Of a DNA stretch of 64,000 nt, positions 35,231 to 47,512 are shown piece by piece. The notes under the pieces are model-generated. The model was not told where the DNA came from and searched no databases. It worked only from the letters and a program-made list of their open reading frames with translations. The DNA comes from Whalleya microplaca (taxonomy: Eukaryota; Ascomycota; Sordariomycetes; Xylariales; Xylariaceae): positions 186,001 through 250,000 of the forward strand of contig MU385743.1 in the NCBI GenBank assembly GCA_022497155.1, given 5' to 3'. Position 1 is the first letter of the stretch. Each line of letters starts with the position of its first letter. The position numbers and the translations under genes were made by a program.

Positions 35231-37329
35231 TATAATACCCGAAGAAATTAAAGACGCGGATACTTTTATTAAAAAGAAAACTATCGAGACTAAAATAACC
35301 GATAATATAATAGCTATCGAAATTAGGGTAATCGATAATATAATAGTTATCGCCTTAGCTAAAATAATCGTTCCTATTAATTCCGAGGTAAAAGCCGATT
35401 CCGCGGCTATAAAAGTAATTTTCGAAACCGTTAAAAACGCCGCTATAATTAACGATAATTATATTATCGATAGCGTCGATAAATTAAGCCTACATTACAA
35501 AATAGCTTTAATTTTATAAATAACGAAATTTAGTGCTAATAAGAAAACAAAAGGCGCGAAAAAAACGAAGATAAATTACGTAATAATAGCTATATTATAA
35601 TAAACAATTATAAAAACGTTAAGGAAAATAAATAATAATATAACATTAATAATTTTTACTTATTATTTTAATATATATTATATAATAATAATAAACAAAT
35701 AATTAAATAGACCTATCGAAAATGCGATATAGTATTCCCGTTACGAAACAAATATTTTACCTACATTTTCTCGAATATTTATATAGCCTTAAAGCCGAAA
35801 TTAAAAACAGTATACCAAAAGCTATCGGTCGAATAAGCTATCAACAAATATTACCTATTTTTAATTAAATTTAACGCCCTATAATTAGACGAAAAACTAT
35901 TTTTTATCGAAAATAATACGGAGTTTATTTATAAAAAACTAACGGTCGAAAAAATCGATAAAAATTACCTGCTAACTATAAATAACTCTAAAGATACCAA
36001 AATAATCGATTTTACTTAACCGAAAATAATAAAAGCAAAACCGATATAAAAAAACTAATTAAACCTATTAAAAAATATACCTATATATAAGTTAAAGTAA
36101 TTACTTATAGCTAAAAATCGACAGTTTATATCGATAACGGTATATTATATAAACTAATTAATAAAATATAACTTAACGATTTCGTTAAAAATTACGAGCT
36201 TATAATCTTACTAAAAGATATAAAATTAAATAAAGTAGGCGGTATAATTAATTTAAAACAAATAGCCAAATTCGACCTTAGTATATTTAAAAAAAATCGT
36301 TATAACAAAAATTATATTAGCAAATATATTATCGAAATATAGGTTTATAACAACCTATTATAACCGAACCTCTTATTAGAAAATAAATTTATTTATAAAT
36401 ATAACGTTATAATTAATTAACTTAATAAAATAATAATAATAATATTATATAACGACATAACTGTACCGATTATATTTATTAAATAACAACGGAAAGCTTA
36501 CTGCCAAATATTTATAAAAGCTAACGTAAATATACCTTTTTATATCATATTTTTAATACCCGTTAATTATAGGAATCTACCTAAAAATCGAGATTTTACA
36601 TTTTTTATACAATTTCCCGGCGCATTTTATAATATTACTAACGCTAATATAGTTAAGGCGATTCCTTTTATTAACGATATAAATAAACCGATAAAAATTT
36701 ATCGAAACATTAAAATAAGCATTATTAATAATTATAATAATAACGGCTATTTTTATATATTATAGAAAAAAGCTACAGTAATATAAATAGCGGTAGCCCT
36801 TAATTTAGATAATTATACCTTTATTAACAAATTAGGCTTACATTTCTTTATAGAATTTAACGTTAACAATAATATAATAAAAATATTTTCTGCCGGCTAA
36901 TTAACTATTAATAATATATAAAAATTAATTAGACTAAAACCTTACGTTCGATATAAAAAAAGGCTACTATCGCTCGGAATAAATCGACCCGAGAATATTT
37001 TAAAAACGTTAATTAAAAACGGTATATATTATTATATACTAAACCTATATTTTAACCGCCGGTTAATATAAATAATATAAAAATAAGATATATAATATAA
37101 CAAAAAAATAATCGACTTACCGGAAAACAAAAAAATAAAAATCGACTTATATAATAATTGGCAATAAATATATAAGCCGCCCAAACAATACCTTTTAGGT
37201 TTTAAAAACTAAGCTATTATTAATAAAACATTCGGAGGCATATATAAAACGGGGAAAATAAGCTAGATATTAAAACTAACCCCTTTTAAATATCTTTATT
37301 TTATAATATATAAAAACATCGATAAAAAA

Positions 37330-40200
37330 AAAAAGTCGAGTCGTTATCGATATACGCCTTATTAATAAAGTAATAGTATTAAACATTTACTTATTACCGC
37401 ACTAAAATAACATTATCTGTAAACTTAAAAGCAAAAAGTATATATTAGTCGTAAATATATCGGCATTTTTCTACTAATTGCCGGTAACGGAAAAATATAA
37501 ATACCGTATAATAGTTATATCGCTAAAAAGACTAAAAATTTTATATATAGCATTAATAGATTTTCGCAACTTATTAATATATATATAAAAATTTATAAAC
37601 TAATAACTAAAGCTATATAATAACTATATAAAAGCTTATATCGATAATATTATTATATATAATAACACTAAAAATAGGTATATTAAAAATCTCGATAATA
37701 TATTTAATACGTATTATAAAATCGGGCTTACACTATCGCTTAAAAAGTTCTTTTTCGGCTATTTATTAATGCGACTATTTAGTTTTATTATTAATAAATA
37801 CGGCATTACGATAACTAAAGACCGAATCGAAACGATTAAAAGCTAAAAATGCCGGAAACCTTAGCCGACATTAAGAAATATATTAGTATAACGGTATTTT
37901 TATATAAATATATCTTTTAGTATTAATAAAAAGCTAATCCGCTATAATAAAAAAAAACAGACATATTAGCGAAAAGCTATAAATTAAAGGCGATACTTGT
38001 AACAATAACTATAAGAAAACAATAGATATCGAAACAACAGTTTATATTTACGGCAGCAAAATAACTATTATTTAAGATTTTATAAGAATAACTAACTAAA
38101 AAAGCCTACCTAGTTTATTAAAATTATAATAAACTAACTTTTATAAAAATAAATATATTAAAAAAGCGAGAATACGGGATTATAATATTTTACCTTAATA
38201 TATTATAAAATAAACAGATAATTTATATCGATATAATATAACCTATTATATTTTTATCGAAAGTACTAACTAAAGTAAAAAGAAATTACGGATTAATAAA
38301 ACTCGAGATATTTTATTTAATATAGATATACCGAAACTTGTAAATATAATTATAATCTTATATATATTTAATTATTATACTAATAAACTATAAAATAACG
38401 AAAAGAATTATTAACTAAACGAACCTAAAAATAATAGATATAATTAAAATAAATAGCCGATTAATAATAGCATTAATATACCTGTCTATATTTTATCTCG
38501 ATATTTGATATATATTAGGCAAAATAAACCTTATACCAGATATATTATCCCGACTTCCGATAATTAATACGCCTAAAAACATTATAGAAAAAAAATATAT
38601 AACTAAATTAAAATTAAACAATATAATAGATAATTTTGGATATTTAACTTTCGAAATAATAATCTATAATAACTTTAAATTAAAAATTATCGATAAATAT
38701 AAAACCGATAAATAATTTAATAAATTAATAAAACAGCTAGTTAAAGATTAAATTATACGGGATAAAAAATTAACCAGATTATAAAACAAGATTAACGAGG
38801 TCAATAAAAAAAGCAAACGTAAAAATCTAAAACAGTAGTATCGATATATACTAATTAATAGATTACTATATTATATTACTTCTATAGATAAAAAAAAACT
38901 ATATATTTTATTAATATATATAAACAACATTTTCGAACTAATATATAATAATAAATACTACTTTAGCCTTAAATAAATAATATAAAATCTCGATAAGGTT
39001 ATAATCTAAAACCTAATAAAAAAAGTAAAAACTTACGTTAAGTACTGCTTATAATATTTAAAACTTAAATAAAATAAAAATAAACTAATAAAAGAACTAT
39101 TACTTATTAATAACCTTACTATACCTTTTTATACTATAATATAAGACTTTATTATAAAATTACCGACAGTTTTATCGAAAGGCTACTTCTAGTATATTAA
39201 CGGATATAATAATTTCGATATATTAATAACTATAGTATATAAATTTAGCAAAAAAGGCATATTAATACTAGGATATATTATATATAAAACTAAGGATTAG
39301 GCGATATTAATATTACACATATTTTTATTATATAATTAGAGAATTTTATTTAAGGCTATATTAGATAAAAATCCGAAATTCATATTTAATATATAGCAAA
39401 TAATATTTACTAAATTTAGTACTAAACTAGCAATATCGACAAACTACTACCCTTAGACTAACAGATAATCCGAATAACAGAATTAAAACGTCGAAATAGC
39501 TATATAATATTACTGCGATATAACGGACGTACTATAGCCGGATATTATACCAGTATTACAATATAACTTTAATAACTTTAAATTATCGATATTAAATAAA
39601 TTACTAAATAAAATAGTCTATAATTTTAAACCTAAATTAGTTATATTATTACTAAAGATATTATATAATAATATTAATTTTAATATAATAAAATAACTTT
39701 ATTAAAAAGAGGTAAAAATAGCTATCGATTTTGCGGCTACAGACTTAAAAATTAAGTACGACAGTAAATATAACCCTATCGCTTTCGATATCGGCGATAA
39801 AATATATTTATAACTATATAAAAATTATACCCTACCCGGCAAACTATTATAAAAGTAATCGAAATAACAAATAAGCCTATTAATAGTTATTAAACGGATT
39901 AGCGATCTGGCGTACAAATTTAACTTTTTATAACATTAGCAAATATACTAAATAATTTTAATCATATATTTATTTCTAGCTCTAAAAGGACTAGACTTTT
40001 ATAATTAAAGGTAACTAGTACTTAAATAAGTCATTATCGAGGGAAATAACAACAAATTTAAATCGTACGAAATAAAACAACTATTAAAACGATAGATTAA
40101 CCGTACCGGGAAAAGGCTAATCCTAAAATACCTCGTTAAATAAAAAAGTTATATAGCAATCGACAATTAGTAATACCCGAGGAAACTATTTATATAAAAT
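37330..40200 (+). pseudogene. Pol remnant of element C (RT, RNase H, integrase, chromodomain)
   Basis: In order on the + strand, ignoring RIP stops: RT around 37330-37930 (active-site region AYIDNIIIYNN, and GLTLSLKKFFFGY); the RNase H end near 38530 (PDILSRLP); the integrase core at about 39130-39480 (GYNNFDILITIVYKFS, KAILDKNPKFIFN, then the mutated YYPQTDGQ-type motif); a GPY-type region near 39790-39930; and a chromodomain at about 40090-40190 (KYLVK, with Trp codons turned to stops). The domain order with integrase last and a chromodomain at the end defines Ty3/gypsy chromoviruses. Confidence 0.85.
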
Positions 40201-40449
40201 ACGGTAAAATTAGTAATAAAATTTGATATTAAGTATAAACTAATTTTAAAAGAACTAAAATATAAAGGAACAAATAATAAGCTAGCATAAATAAAAATAC
40301 CGGAAACAATAAACGATTAAAAACTAGTCGATATTATACCAAAAATAAATATAAAAATACCGATACCTTAATAAAAATTACTAAATTAGCATACGTTATC
40401 GATAGATAAAATTAACGATAGTACGGTATATAATAACTATAATATAAAA

Positions 40450-43290
40450 TAACAATTAATATATTTTATTAACAAATTATATTAATTAATAATATTATAA
40501 CTAACTCGATATAATAGCTAAACATTATTACCGGCACCTTTTTTATAATAATAATAATTTATTATATTTTTACTACTACTTTATAATAACGACAATTTAT
40601 TATAACTTTACTATTATCCCATAACTGATTTATATATACTTTAACTATATATACCTTATATATATTTCCTTTTATATATATATATTTTTTACGAATACTT
40701 TTTTTTTAATTTAACCGCTTCTACTTTTTATAACTGCCTTAATCTTTATAATAACTATAACTACGACAATTTCGACTATTAATATAATATCGATATTTCT
40801 TACGCCTAACGATATATCGCAAAAATATATCGACAATATTTAATAACCGATAATTAGTAATATAGCTAATTATTTCGATATAATTAATTAAGGAGAAAAG
40901 GGGGTTAACTTAAAGCTTTCGGAATAACGCCGTTTTTATAAGAAGAAAAAAGACATTAACGCGATAATTAATAAAATTAAATTAGCAATAAAAATTAACA
41001 ATTTCGCAAGTAAGTAACGCCGTCTATATATTAATAAAAACAACTATAAAATTAACGACGCGGCTTTAGCTATATCCGCCGATAACCCTAAAAAATACTG
41101 GAAAAATATAGTAAAATATTACCCGCTAAAAAAACACGTTAACGATAACGGTGTTATAAAAGCATTACTTTAAATACTTTTTTACGTATAGCTAAACGTT
41201 ATTAAGCCCTATCGAAGTATTAAATAAAAATTGAAATTAATTAAGTAAGGGGGATTATTATCGAATTAATAAACCCGTTAAAATTGGGAGCTTTTAATTG
41301 CTGAAAAGCTCGAAGCTATTAAAATATATAGCAATATTTTATAAGGAATAGAAGTAATATCTAGTATTATCGATACTTTATTTTATTAGTACAGACTAAT
41401 TTAGTTACTATAACTAAAAGGCGCTTAAGTTATACTATTGTTTTAGAGAGCGACAGCTCCGGATTTAATGTAGCTAAAACCGGAACCCGCTTAATTATTA
41501 ATATTAGATTTATTAACGCTAGATTTATTTATCGATAATAATAAAAATAGCGATAAGTAAAATAACAGTAATAAAGAGTACGATAATAACGAAAAAGATA
41601 ATAGCAATAGCGACTTAAAAAATAATAATAACAATAATAATAAAATGCCGCTATAAAACCTAATTCTAATTAAACTTATTACCGATAGCACGAAAGAAAT
41701 AACGTTAAGATTTCTTAGATCGGAAAATAACTTTATTATTAAAATCGCAAAAATCGAGAAAGCAATTTAAAATATATAATAACGTAACTATATCGATAAA
41801 ACAAAACTTAATAACGCAGTTAATAAAGCACAAATTAATATATTATAAATAATTAATAAGCTTAAAACAGATGTCGTAAATAAGGACGAGATATAACGTT
41901 ACGTCGCCGAGATTTTATACCGCATCAACTTTAATATCGACAAAAAAATATATATAATCAATAAAAATGTCGACCAAAAGTTTGAAGTAATTAAAAAGAG
42001 CCTCAGAACTATTAACGAAAATATCGATAAGAAAATAGCGAGCGTATTATAATATTACGTACCGTAATCTTAGATAGCAAATTATATAATAATAATTATC
42101 GAGTTTAAATATCTAAAGCGACGTATTAAAAAGTAAGTTAAAGAAAGAATAAAAAACTTAAGCCGTTAGATTAATCGATTAACGGTATAATTACTTAAAT
42201 CGAAGCTTATATAAAGCCTTATTCCACAGTTATCGATATCGCTAACTAAGAAGCTGTTAATAATTAAGCCATTATACCTAATTAAGCCAGAAAAACCAGC
42301 AACTATAACATAATAACCTAATTTATCGACAACGGTAATAGCAAAAGCACTAATAACTAAAGCAAAAAAACTAATAGCTATAGCAAAAAAAACTAAACCA
42401 CCGATAATAGTAACGGCTATATTAACGACAGCATTACTAAAGCCGCCTATACCCAAGCTATTAACCCTACTAAAAATATTAATAATACTTAAGCCTTAAC
42501 CTTTTAAAAAATACATTAAAAAGCCGAAACTAATTAAATAATTATTAAAACTAATTAAGCAAAAGCCGCTAAAATTAATTAAATAAGAACCGTTTATTAT
42601 TAAACTGCTAATAAAGCTTTAATATATTAATAATAATAGCGACGATAATAATAATATAGTATTATTTTTATATAAGCTATAACTATAAAAACGCAAAAGA
42701 AAGTTTTCTAGCGCCCTTACTCCACCAGTAAAAAAACGTTAGGCCCTTTTTCGTTTAATTAGTATTGATTTTTTCCGCAATTATATATATCCGCTTTTTT
42801 AATGTAATTATTTTCTATATTATCGACTACTCTCGCTTATTAATTAATATATATATTACTTTTTGTTAAAAAAGCAATCCCTTATTATAACACTAGTATA
42901 TATACTGCCTTACGTATAATTATTTTCTACTCGTTATATTATTTTTACAGCATTAATATATATATTATTTTTATAACTATTTCTAAATATTAATTAATAT
43001 ATATATTATCTTTTAATATAATAACTAATATCGATATATATATTATTTTTATATATATTACCGCTTTTTTCGCCTCGATAATATATAACATTAATATTAA
43101 CTAAAAAGCCATCAATTTTTTCTTTTATTAATTTCCTTTATTACGTTAAAATAAAAGAAAGTAAAAAGATAAAAATTAAGGCAAGAAGGATATCCATTTA
43201 GCTATAGCTTTAAAAATTAAAATTAAAGAGAGTTTTTCTTTTATTATATAAAAAGAGAGAGAGAGATTAACGGGTCGTTAATTATTTCGT
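40450..43290 (+). other. Unidentified segment between pol and 3' LTR of element C
   Basis: About 2.8 kb that a standard chromovirus does not have. From roughly 40880 to 42650 the + strand reads like RIP-damaged coding sequence: long runs of plausible codons with TAA/TAG stops, a coiled-coil-like part near 41800-42050 and an Ala/Thr/Asn-rich part near 42400. No known domain is recognised. It could be an extra ORF or a further nested insertion whose ends I could not find. Confidence 0.45.
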
Positions 43291-43851
43291 AAGGGGGCAG
43301 TTGTTAGGCCTTAGGCTTTAGCCTTAGCTATAGCTATATATATAAGTCCCTTCGGGACTTATTATTAATCAATGGAATAAGCTTCATTATATACACAGGT
43401 CTCACACCGTTTTAGTTTATTATTTATGGCGTAACGTAAACGGTTAATCCGATACTTTTTAAAAAGATTTATTTTATTAGCCTCCTAAATCTATCGGTAT
43501 TATTATGCCAGGAAAATATAAATAAATTTATTAAAATTTTATATAATAAATCGAAACTTAGCTGCCGCTCGCGTAGCTTTATTTAAATCGGCGTAAATTA
43601 ATTTTAAAGTATTTAAAATAGTCTAATAATCTTAAACGCCGCTTTTTTATGCGTAAGCTATAATAAAAAGGATAATATGCTGTATTTTAAGCTCGAGATA
43701 AGCGTATATATAATAAAATTTAGCTTAAGATAATCCGATCGTTTTGCTATCGATTTTTAATTTGCCGGCAATCTAAAAAATCTATATATTAAAGTTTAAT
43801 AAGCCTAATAAAACAGAAGGATTTAAAAAAACTAATCGAGGGCGTGACTAC

Positions 43852-44163
43852 TGTCTTAGGACAGGGTGTTAAGGTGAATCGAAAGTGAGATATCAAGTTA
43901 AAAATGAGTGTATATTAGCTGCTAAAGCTGTGTGTGTGTGACTATCTGGTGATATCTGGTGTTATTTATTGTTAAAAAAGTGAAGGAGATGTGAGGGAAA
44001 AGGTCAGCTAAATATAGGTATGTGATCCACTGTAAATTGCCCTGTGGAGTGCCCTGTGAATACCCTGTGGAGTGCCCTGTGAAGTGCCCTGTGACGTGGC
44101 TTTAGGGGGCTTTTAGTGGCTCCTAAGCTGCTGTTAATACCCGTAATCCCCTGCCCTATAACA
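43852..44163 (+). repeat. Solo LTR of family B
   Basis: A 312-bp TG...CA element related to the element B LTRs, with the exact 4-bp duplication CTAC on both sides (43848-43851 / 44164-44167). It lies inside the gag of element A2; the matching stretch of element A1 is uninterrupted. It keeps many TG dinucleotides (a CCCTGTGGAG-type repeat) that are TA in the full-length copy, so it is far less mutated. Confidence 0.9.
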
Positions 44164-45284
44164 CTACTTAAATAGTAAAATACCGTAAATAGTTTTTATA
44201 ATGCCGAGCTTAAATTTAATAAAGGTTTTATCGATTTAAAGCTGCTAAATATAACTTTTATAATTAGCTTTTAACGCGCCGATATAAGTATTAAATTTAA
44301 AAGTAAATTTAGCACGTAAGGCTTAAAAAGCGGCGTTAAGTTTATTGCTACTAATGGAGGCTATTGCCGCTATAAAAAAGGAAAAAAGACGAATTTTCGG
44401 CTTTGCGTTTATATAAACTAGGTCGAAAAACCGAATAAAGAAAAAGGGTATTTCTTAAATTGCCGGAAAATTAACGTATTAATTAAGGGAAAAGAAAAAA
44501 AAGTATCCGATATATAATATAAACCGGATTAAATTAAGCACTAGTTATAATAAAGTTAATTAAAGTCTTAGGCGTATCTTGTTATAAAAAAGCTAGCTTA
44601 TTAAATATATAAAAGTGATAACGTAAAAATAAAAAATAACTAACGGGAGATTTCGCTAATTACGTTAAAGAATTGCTAACTTAACTGGCTATTAATAAAC
44701 TTAACTAACGATTTTTAAGGTAAAGCTATTAATTATCGGTATATTTTGCTAATAGCTTAAGAAACTAAAAAAAGGACCTTGTTAGCGCTCGAAAAGTGTG
44801 GCAAAAGTGATATTTACTAATAATACGGCAATAAAATTAATAGCGTAAAGAGTTATTACTAAATATAATGGCGCGAATAGCTTCGCTTAATTTAGTAACT
44901 AAAAGACCTTATAATTATGTGACGGCTTAAAGAAAAAGGCGGCGCGTGTTACGTAATAAATGTGTATTATTAAAAAATTATAAAGTGAGGAATAAAAGGT
45001 CAGCTAATTACTATATGACAGCCTGACTTAAGAAAACCTCTTTACTTAATTATTTAAGCTATTTAACTAAATATATAGTTCGGTAGGTTACGTATGCGAG
45101 GCTTAAGGTGTGTTATAGCTTATAAGGCTTTATAACACCCTATAAAGCTTATGCCGTAACACTAGCTAAGCTATATAAATAAGCTTAAAAAACGTTATAA
45201 AGCAATATATTTTATATATTATTATTATTTTTCCTTATTTAGTTACAGATTTTACTATTACAGGTGTTTATGTGTAAGGCTTTA

Positions 45285-45335
45285 TTTTTTTACGGTCCCG
45301 GCGTTAAGGGCTGTCCGGGGTAGGGTGCTATATAG
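45285..45335 (-). repeat. Right terminal inverted repeat of element D
   Basis: Inverse of 25216-25266 and followed by TA (45336-45337). Confidence 0.92.
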
Positions 45336-45504
45336 TATACTACTTATGACCTGCGTCTATTTAATTAAACTGAGCTTATTAAACACGGCATAAGAAGTAA
45401 ATGGGCACATCTTGTCGTCGAATGACTTGAACTATATCTATATCTATAAATACCGTAGAAGTTTAACGCCGGGCAACAGTTTGAAAAGAGACGTTGCTAT
45501 ATGC

Positions 45505-45944
45505 TAGCGGTCCTATTAAATTAACTAATTATTTGATTTGATTTAATTTAATTTAATTTGATTTAATTTAATTTGATTTGATTTGATTTGATTTGATTTG
45601 ATTTGATTTGATTTAATTCAAGGGCGTTATTTTCGTATTTAATTTAAATTAAATATAACTTAATTATTTAATTTAATTCCCTTGATTCTTTTAAATATTT
45701 TCGAGTTTATTTTTTTTTTAATATAAGTCAGCTAAAAAAACAAGATATCTTAACCCTGATTAAGCACGGACCACTATAGTATCCGTGAACCTTTAAGGGC
45801 ATTTAAAAGGCATTTTTATAATTACTAATTAAATCAAATCGGAAATATCGTCAAATCAAACGGGAATAGTAATTATTTGGTTTGATTTGATGCAAATCAA
45901 ATATTAGTGGTTATTTGGTTTGATTTGGTTTGATGGGACCGCTG
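45505..45944. mobile_element. hAT-type MITE, 440 bp
   Basis: The left end reads TAGCGGTCCTATTAAA and the right end, inverted, CAGCGGTCCCATCAAA, fitting the YARNG start of hAT repeats. The flanking 8 bp are CTATATGC (45497-45504) and CCGTATGC (45945-45952), an 8-bp duplication with two transitions. The interior is AT-rich, without coding potential, and made largely of TTTGATT-like units. Confidence 0.85.
45530..45616 (+). repeat. (ATTTG/ATTTA)n satellite inside the MITE
   Basis: About seventeen tandem 5-bp units. The ATTTA variants differ from ATTTG by G-to-A changes. Confidence 0.95.
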
Positions 45945-45952
45945 CCGTATGC

Positions 45953-47512
45953 ATGTTATTCGCGTATTGGGAGAATGTACCATAAAAGCTGTGGCATGGC
46001 AGTCAATACGCCAAAGAGACATTATATGGATATGAAACTAATAATTTCTCTGGAATAATTGTGAAGAGGAATCACCGGCCACGTCATGTTTGTCCTGTGA
46101 ATGTGTAAGACTTTGCTGAGTCGGGAAACGCAAGATCAATCGCGACATGCGGTGTCTTATATAACCTTTTCCCCTATACAATCTAATGTATCCCTAATGT
46201 TAATTAAATTCGTTTCGTCTTCGGTATTTTTACAATAAAAGTTTGCCGTTTCTTGAAGTCAAAAAGATTGGAGCTAAGTGGCTTCGAAAGATTACCACGT
46301 CTTTACTCGAGTCTTCCAGGTAACTTGTTTACAACAAGCGCTATTTAGACACCATAGTACCTCTGAGTCTCATCTTCTCGATGGCGACAGCGTTGTCGAT
46401 ATCAAGAGCACAACTGGGCTTAAAAGAATCAAGAAGAATTATTGATGAGATGTGATATGAATTTTAAAATATAAGGGGAGTCTGCCGGCACTACCAATGG
46501 TGGCCACTCTGTTGTTGGACTATTGTTGGACAAGCCGTAGCCTTTGAACTGAAGGTCTGGCTTAAGTGTAAACTACTTGATCAGATAGAACTCTTCAAGG
46601 CTGAAAAGAAGATCTGTATATGTGTGCACTCATAGTGGGAGATCTACTTGTGCTGACTAGTAAAAAGCGACTAGTAGAGTGTGTAAGTGTTGGATAGAGA
46701 GTGAGGCTGAGTGTTGGCAAAAGGTTGTATTAGAAGTGGAGGATCTGCCTGAGCGAGCTACTGTAATTCATCTACGTACAGTTCGTATGTACCTAGGTAA
46801 TTAAGTGTGAGGGGCACAGATCACCCCTACAAGTGATGGCTCGAGGTTTTGTTGTGTTATTGCTGGGTGATATGTGTCACCTCCTGGCGTTTATTAAGCT
46901 ACCCAAAGGTCGCCGGTTAAGGCTTAAGCGACATGTCACCTGTAAGAAATGGGAGCCCTACCTAAAGGCCAAAGTTTTGATTCGCCTTTAGCTCTATCAT
47001 GAAACGGCCCTGTAATTCCTGGCTGGTGAGGGCCGCTCATGAGGCCATGCGGCTACAGGCACCACTAACGCAGCTCCACTAACGCAAGATACCAGCCAGA
47101 GGCATCCGCGCCGACTTAGTACATATGTATGGACACTGTCATTTCCAAGGTTGTTGATAGACCTGTGCCTCGCTTACCGTCCCAGCAGGCGCGCGCGTAG
47201 TAGGTACGCACCTCTTGGCCTAAGTCCTTAACCACATCTTACTTGTGTCACGTGGCTTGGCTATGTCGGGAAGAAGAGGGCTGGCGCTTTGCTATGTCAC
47301 GTTGGACTGCGCCACCCGAGATTCCATTCCTAACTCATTACATGTATTCTTTTCTTCCAGTCACCTCCTCTTAGGACATATTTCTTCGCAACCGCAACAC
47401 TCACTAGTTCGGAAGCCTTTTCGTGGGGTTTTTGAAGGCATCCTTTCCAACTGTATCCCTCCCTCTGGCAGCCCTCTGGCTTCATGTGATACGACACCGG
47501 CACACGGTCACA
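45953..47512. other. Intergenic region after the transposon nest
   Basis: About 1.5 kb of normal base composition without a recognisable gene. The last 250 bp are probably the promoter and leader of the DUF3632 gene. An in-frame upstream ATG at 47423 would add 30 residues to that gene. Confidence 0.5.

Larger units (their letters stand above)
32567..43406 (+). mobile_element. Element C: Ty3/gypsy chromovirus, RIP-degraded
   Basis: Very short direct LTRs of 105 bp (32567-32671 and 43302-43406) start TGTTAGGCC (mutated in the left copy) and end CA. An exact 5-bp target duplication CCGTT (32562-32566 / 43407-43411) and a polypurine tract (AAGGGGGCAG) next to the 3' LTR support it. The order gag, RT, RNase H, integrase, chromodomain places it in the chromovirus branch. 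At 10.8 kb it is unusually long for the group. Confidence 0.9.
31381..45161 (-). mobile_element. Element A2: family A LTR element in reverse, split by elements C and a solo B LTR
   Basis: Minus-strand element. The 3' LTR is 31381-31624, with a polypurine tract (TTACCCCC on the + strand) beside it; the 5' LTR is 44918-45161. Target duplications are CTAAT and CTAGC, differing by transitions only. With element C (32567-43406) and the solo B LTR (43852-44163) removed, its interior is about 2.1 kb and collinear with element A1. It interrupts the 3' part of element D. Confidence 0.85.
25216..45335 (+). mobile_element. Element D: RIP-degraded Fot1/pogo-like DNA transposon split by nested LTR elements
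   Basis: The two edges of the AT-rich island are inverted copies of each other: about 51 bp starting CTATATAGCACCC, with two transition differences, and flanked by a TA dinucleotide (25214-25215 and 45336-45337) as expected of Tc1/mariner/pogo insertion. Removing the nested elements leaves about 2.2 kb, the usual size for Fot1-like elements. Its transposase remnant reads left to right (25540-26858, then 30948-31375). Family B entered at ATAT (26855-26858 / 30944-30947) and element A2 at CTARY (31376-31380 / 45162-45166). Confidence 0.9.

Noticed and set aside
29762..42456. Small open frames inside the island (29762-29959, 41491-41691, 42166-42456)
   Set aside because: They lie within RIP-mutated elements, have no start context or domain, and two are antisense to the element C reading direction.
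45530..45616. CRISPR-like or telomere-like repeat
   Set aside because: It is a continuous 5-bp microsatellite without spacers, and the unit differs from the fungal telomere repeat TTAGGG.
25300..45900. AT-rich island as a possible centromere
   Set aside because: It is bounded precisely by the inverted repeats and TA duplication of one transposon and is fully explained by nested elements; it is also short for a fungal regional centromere.
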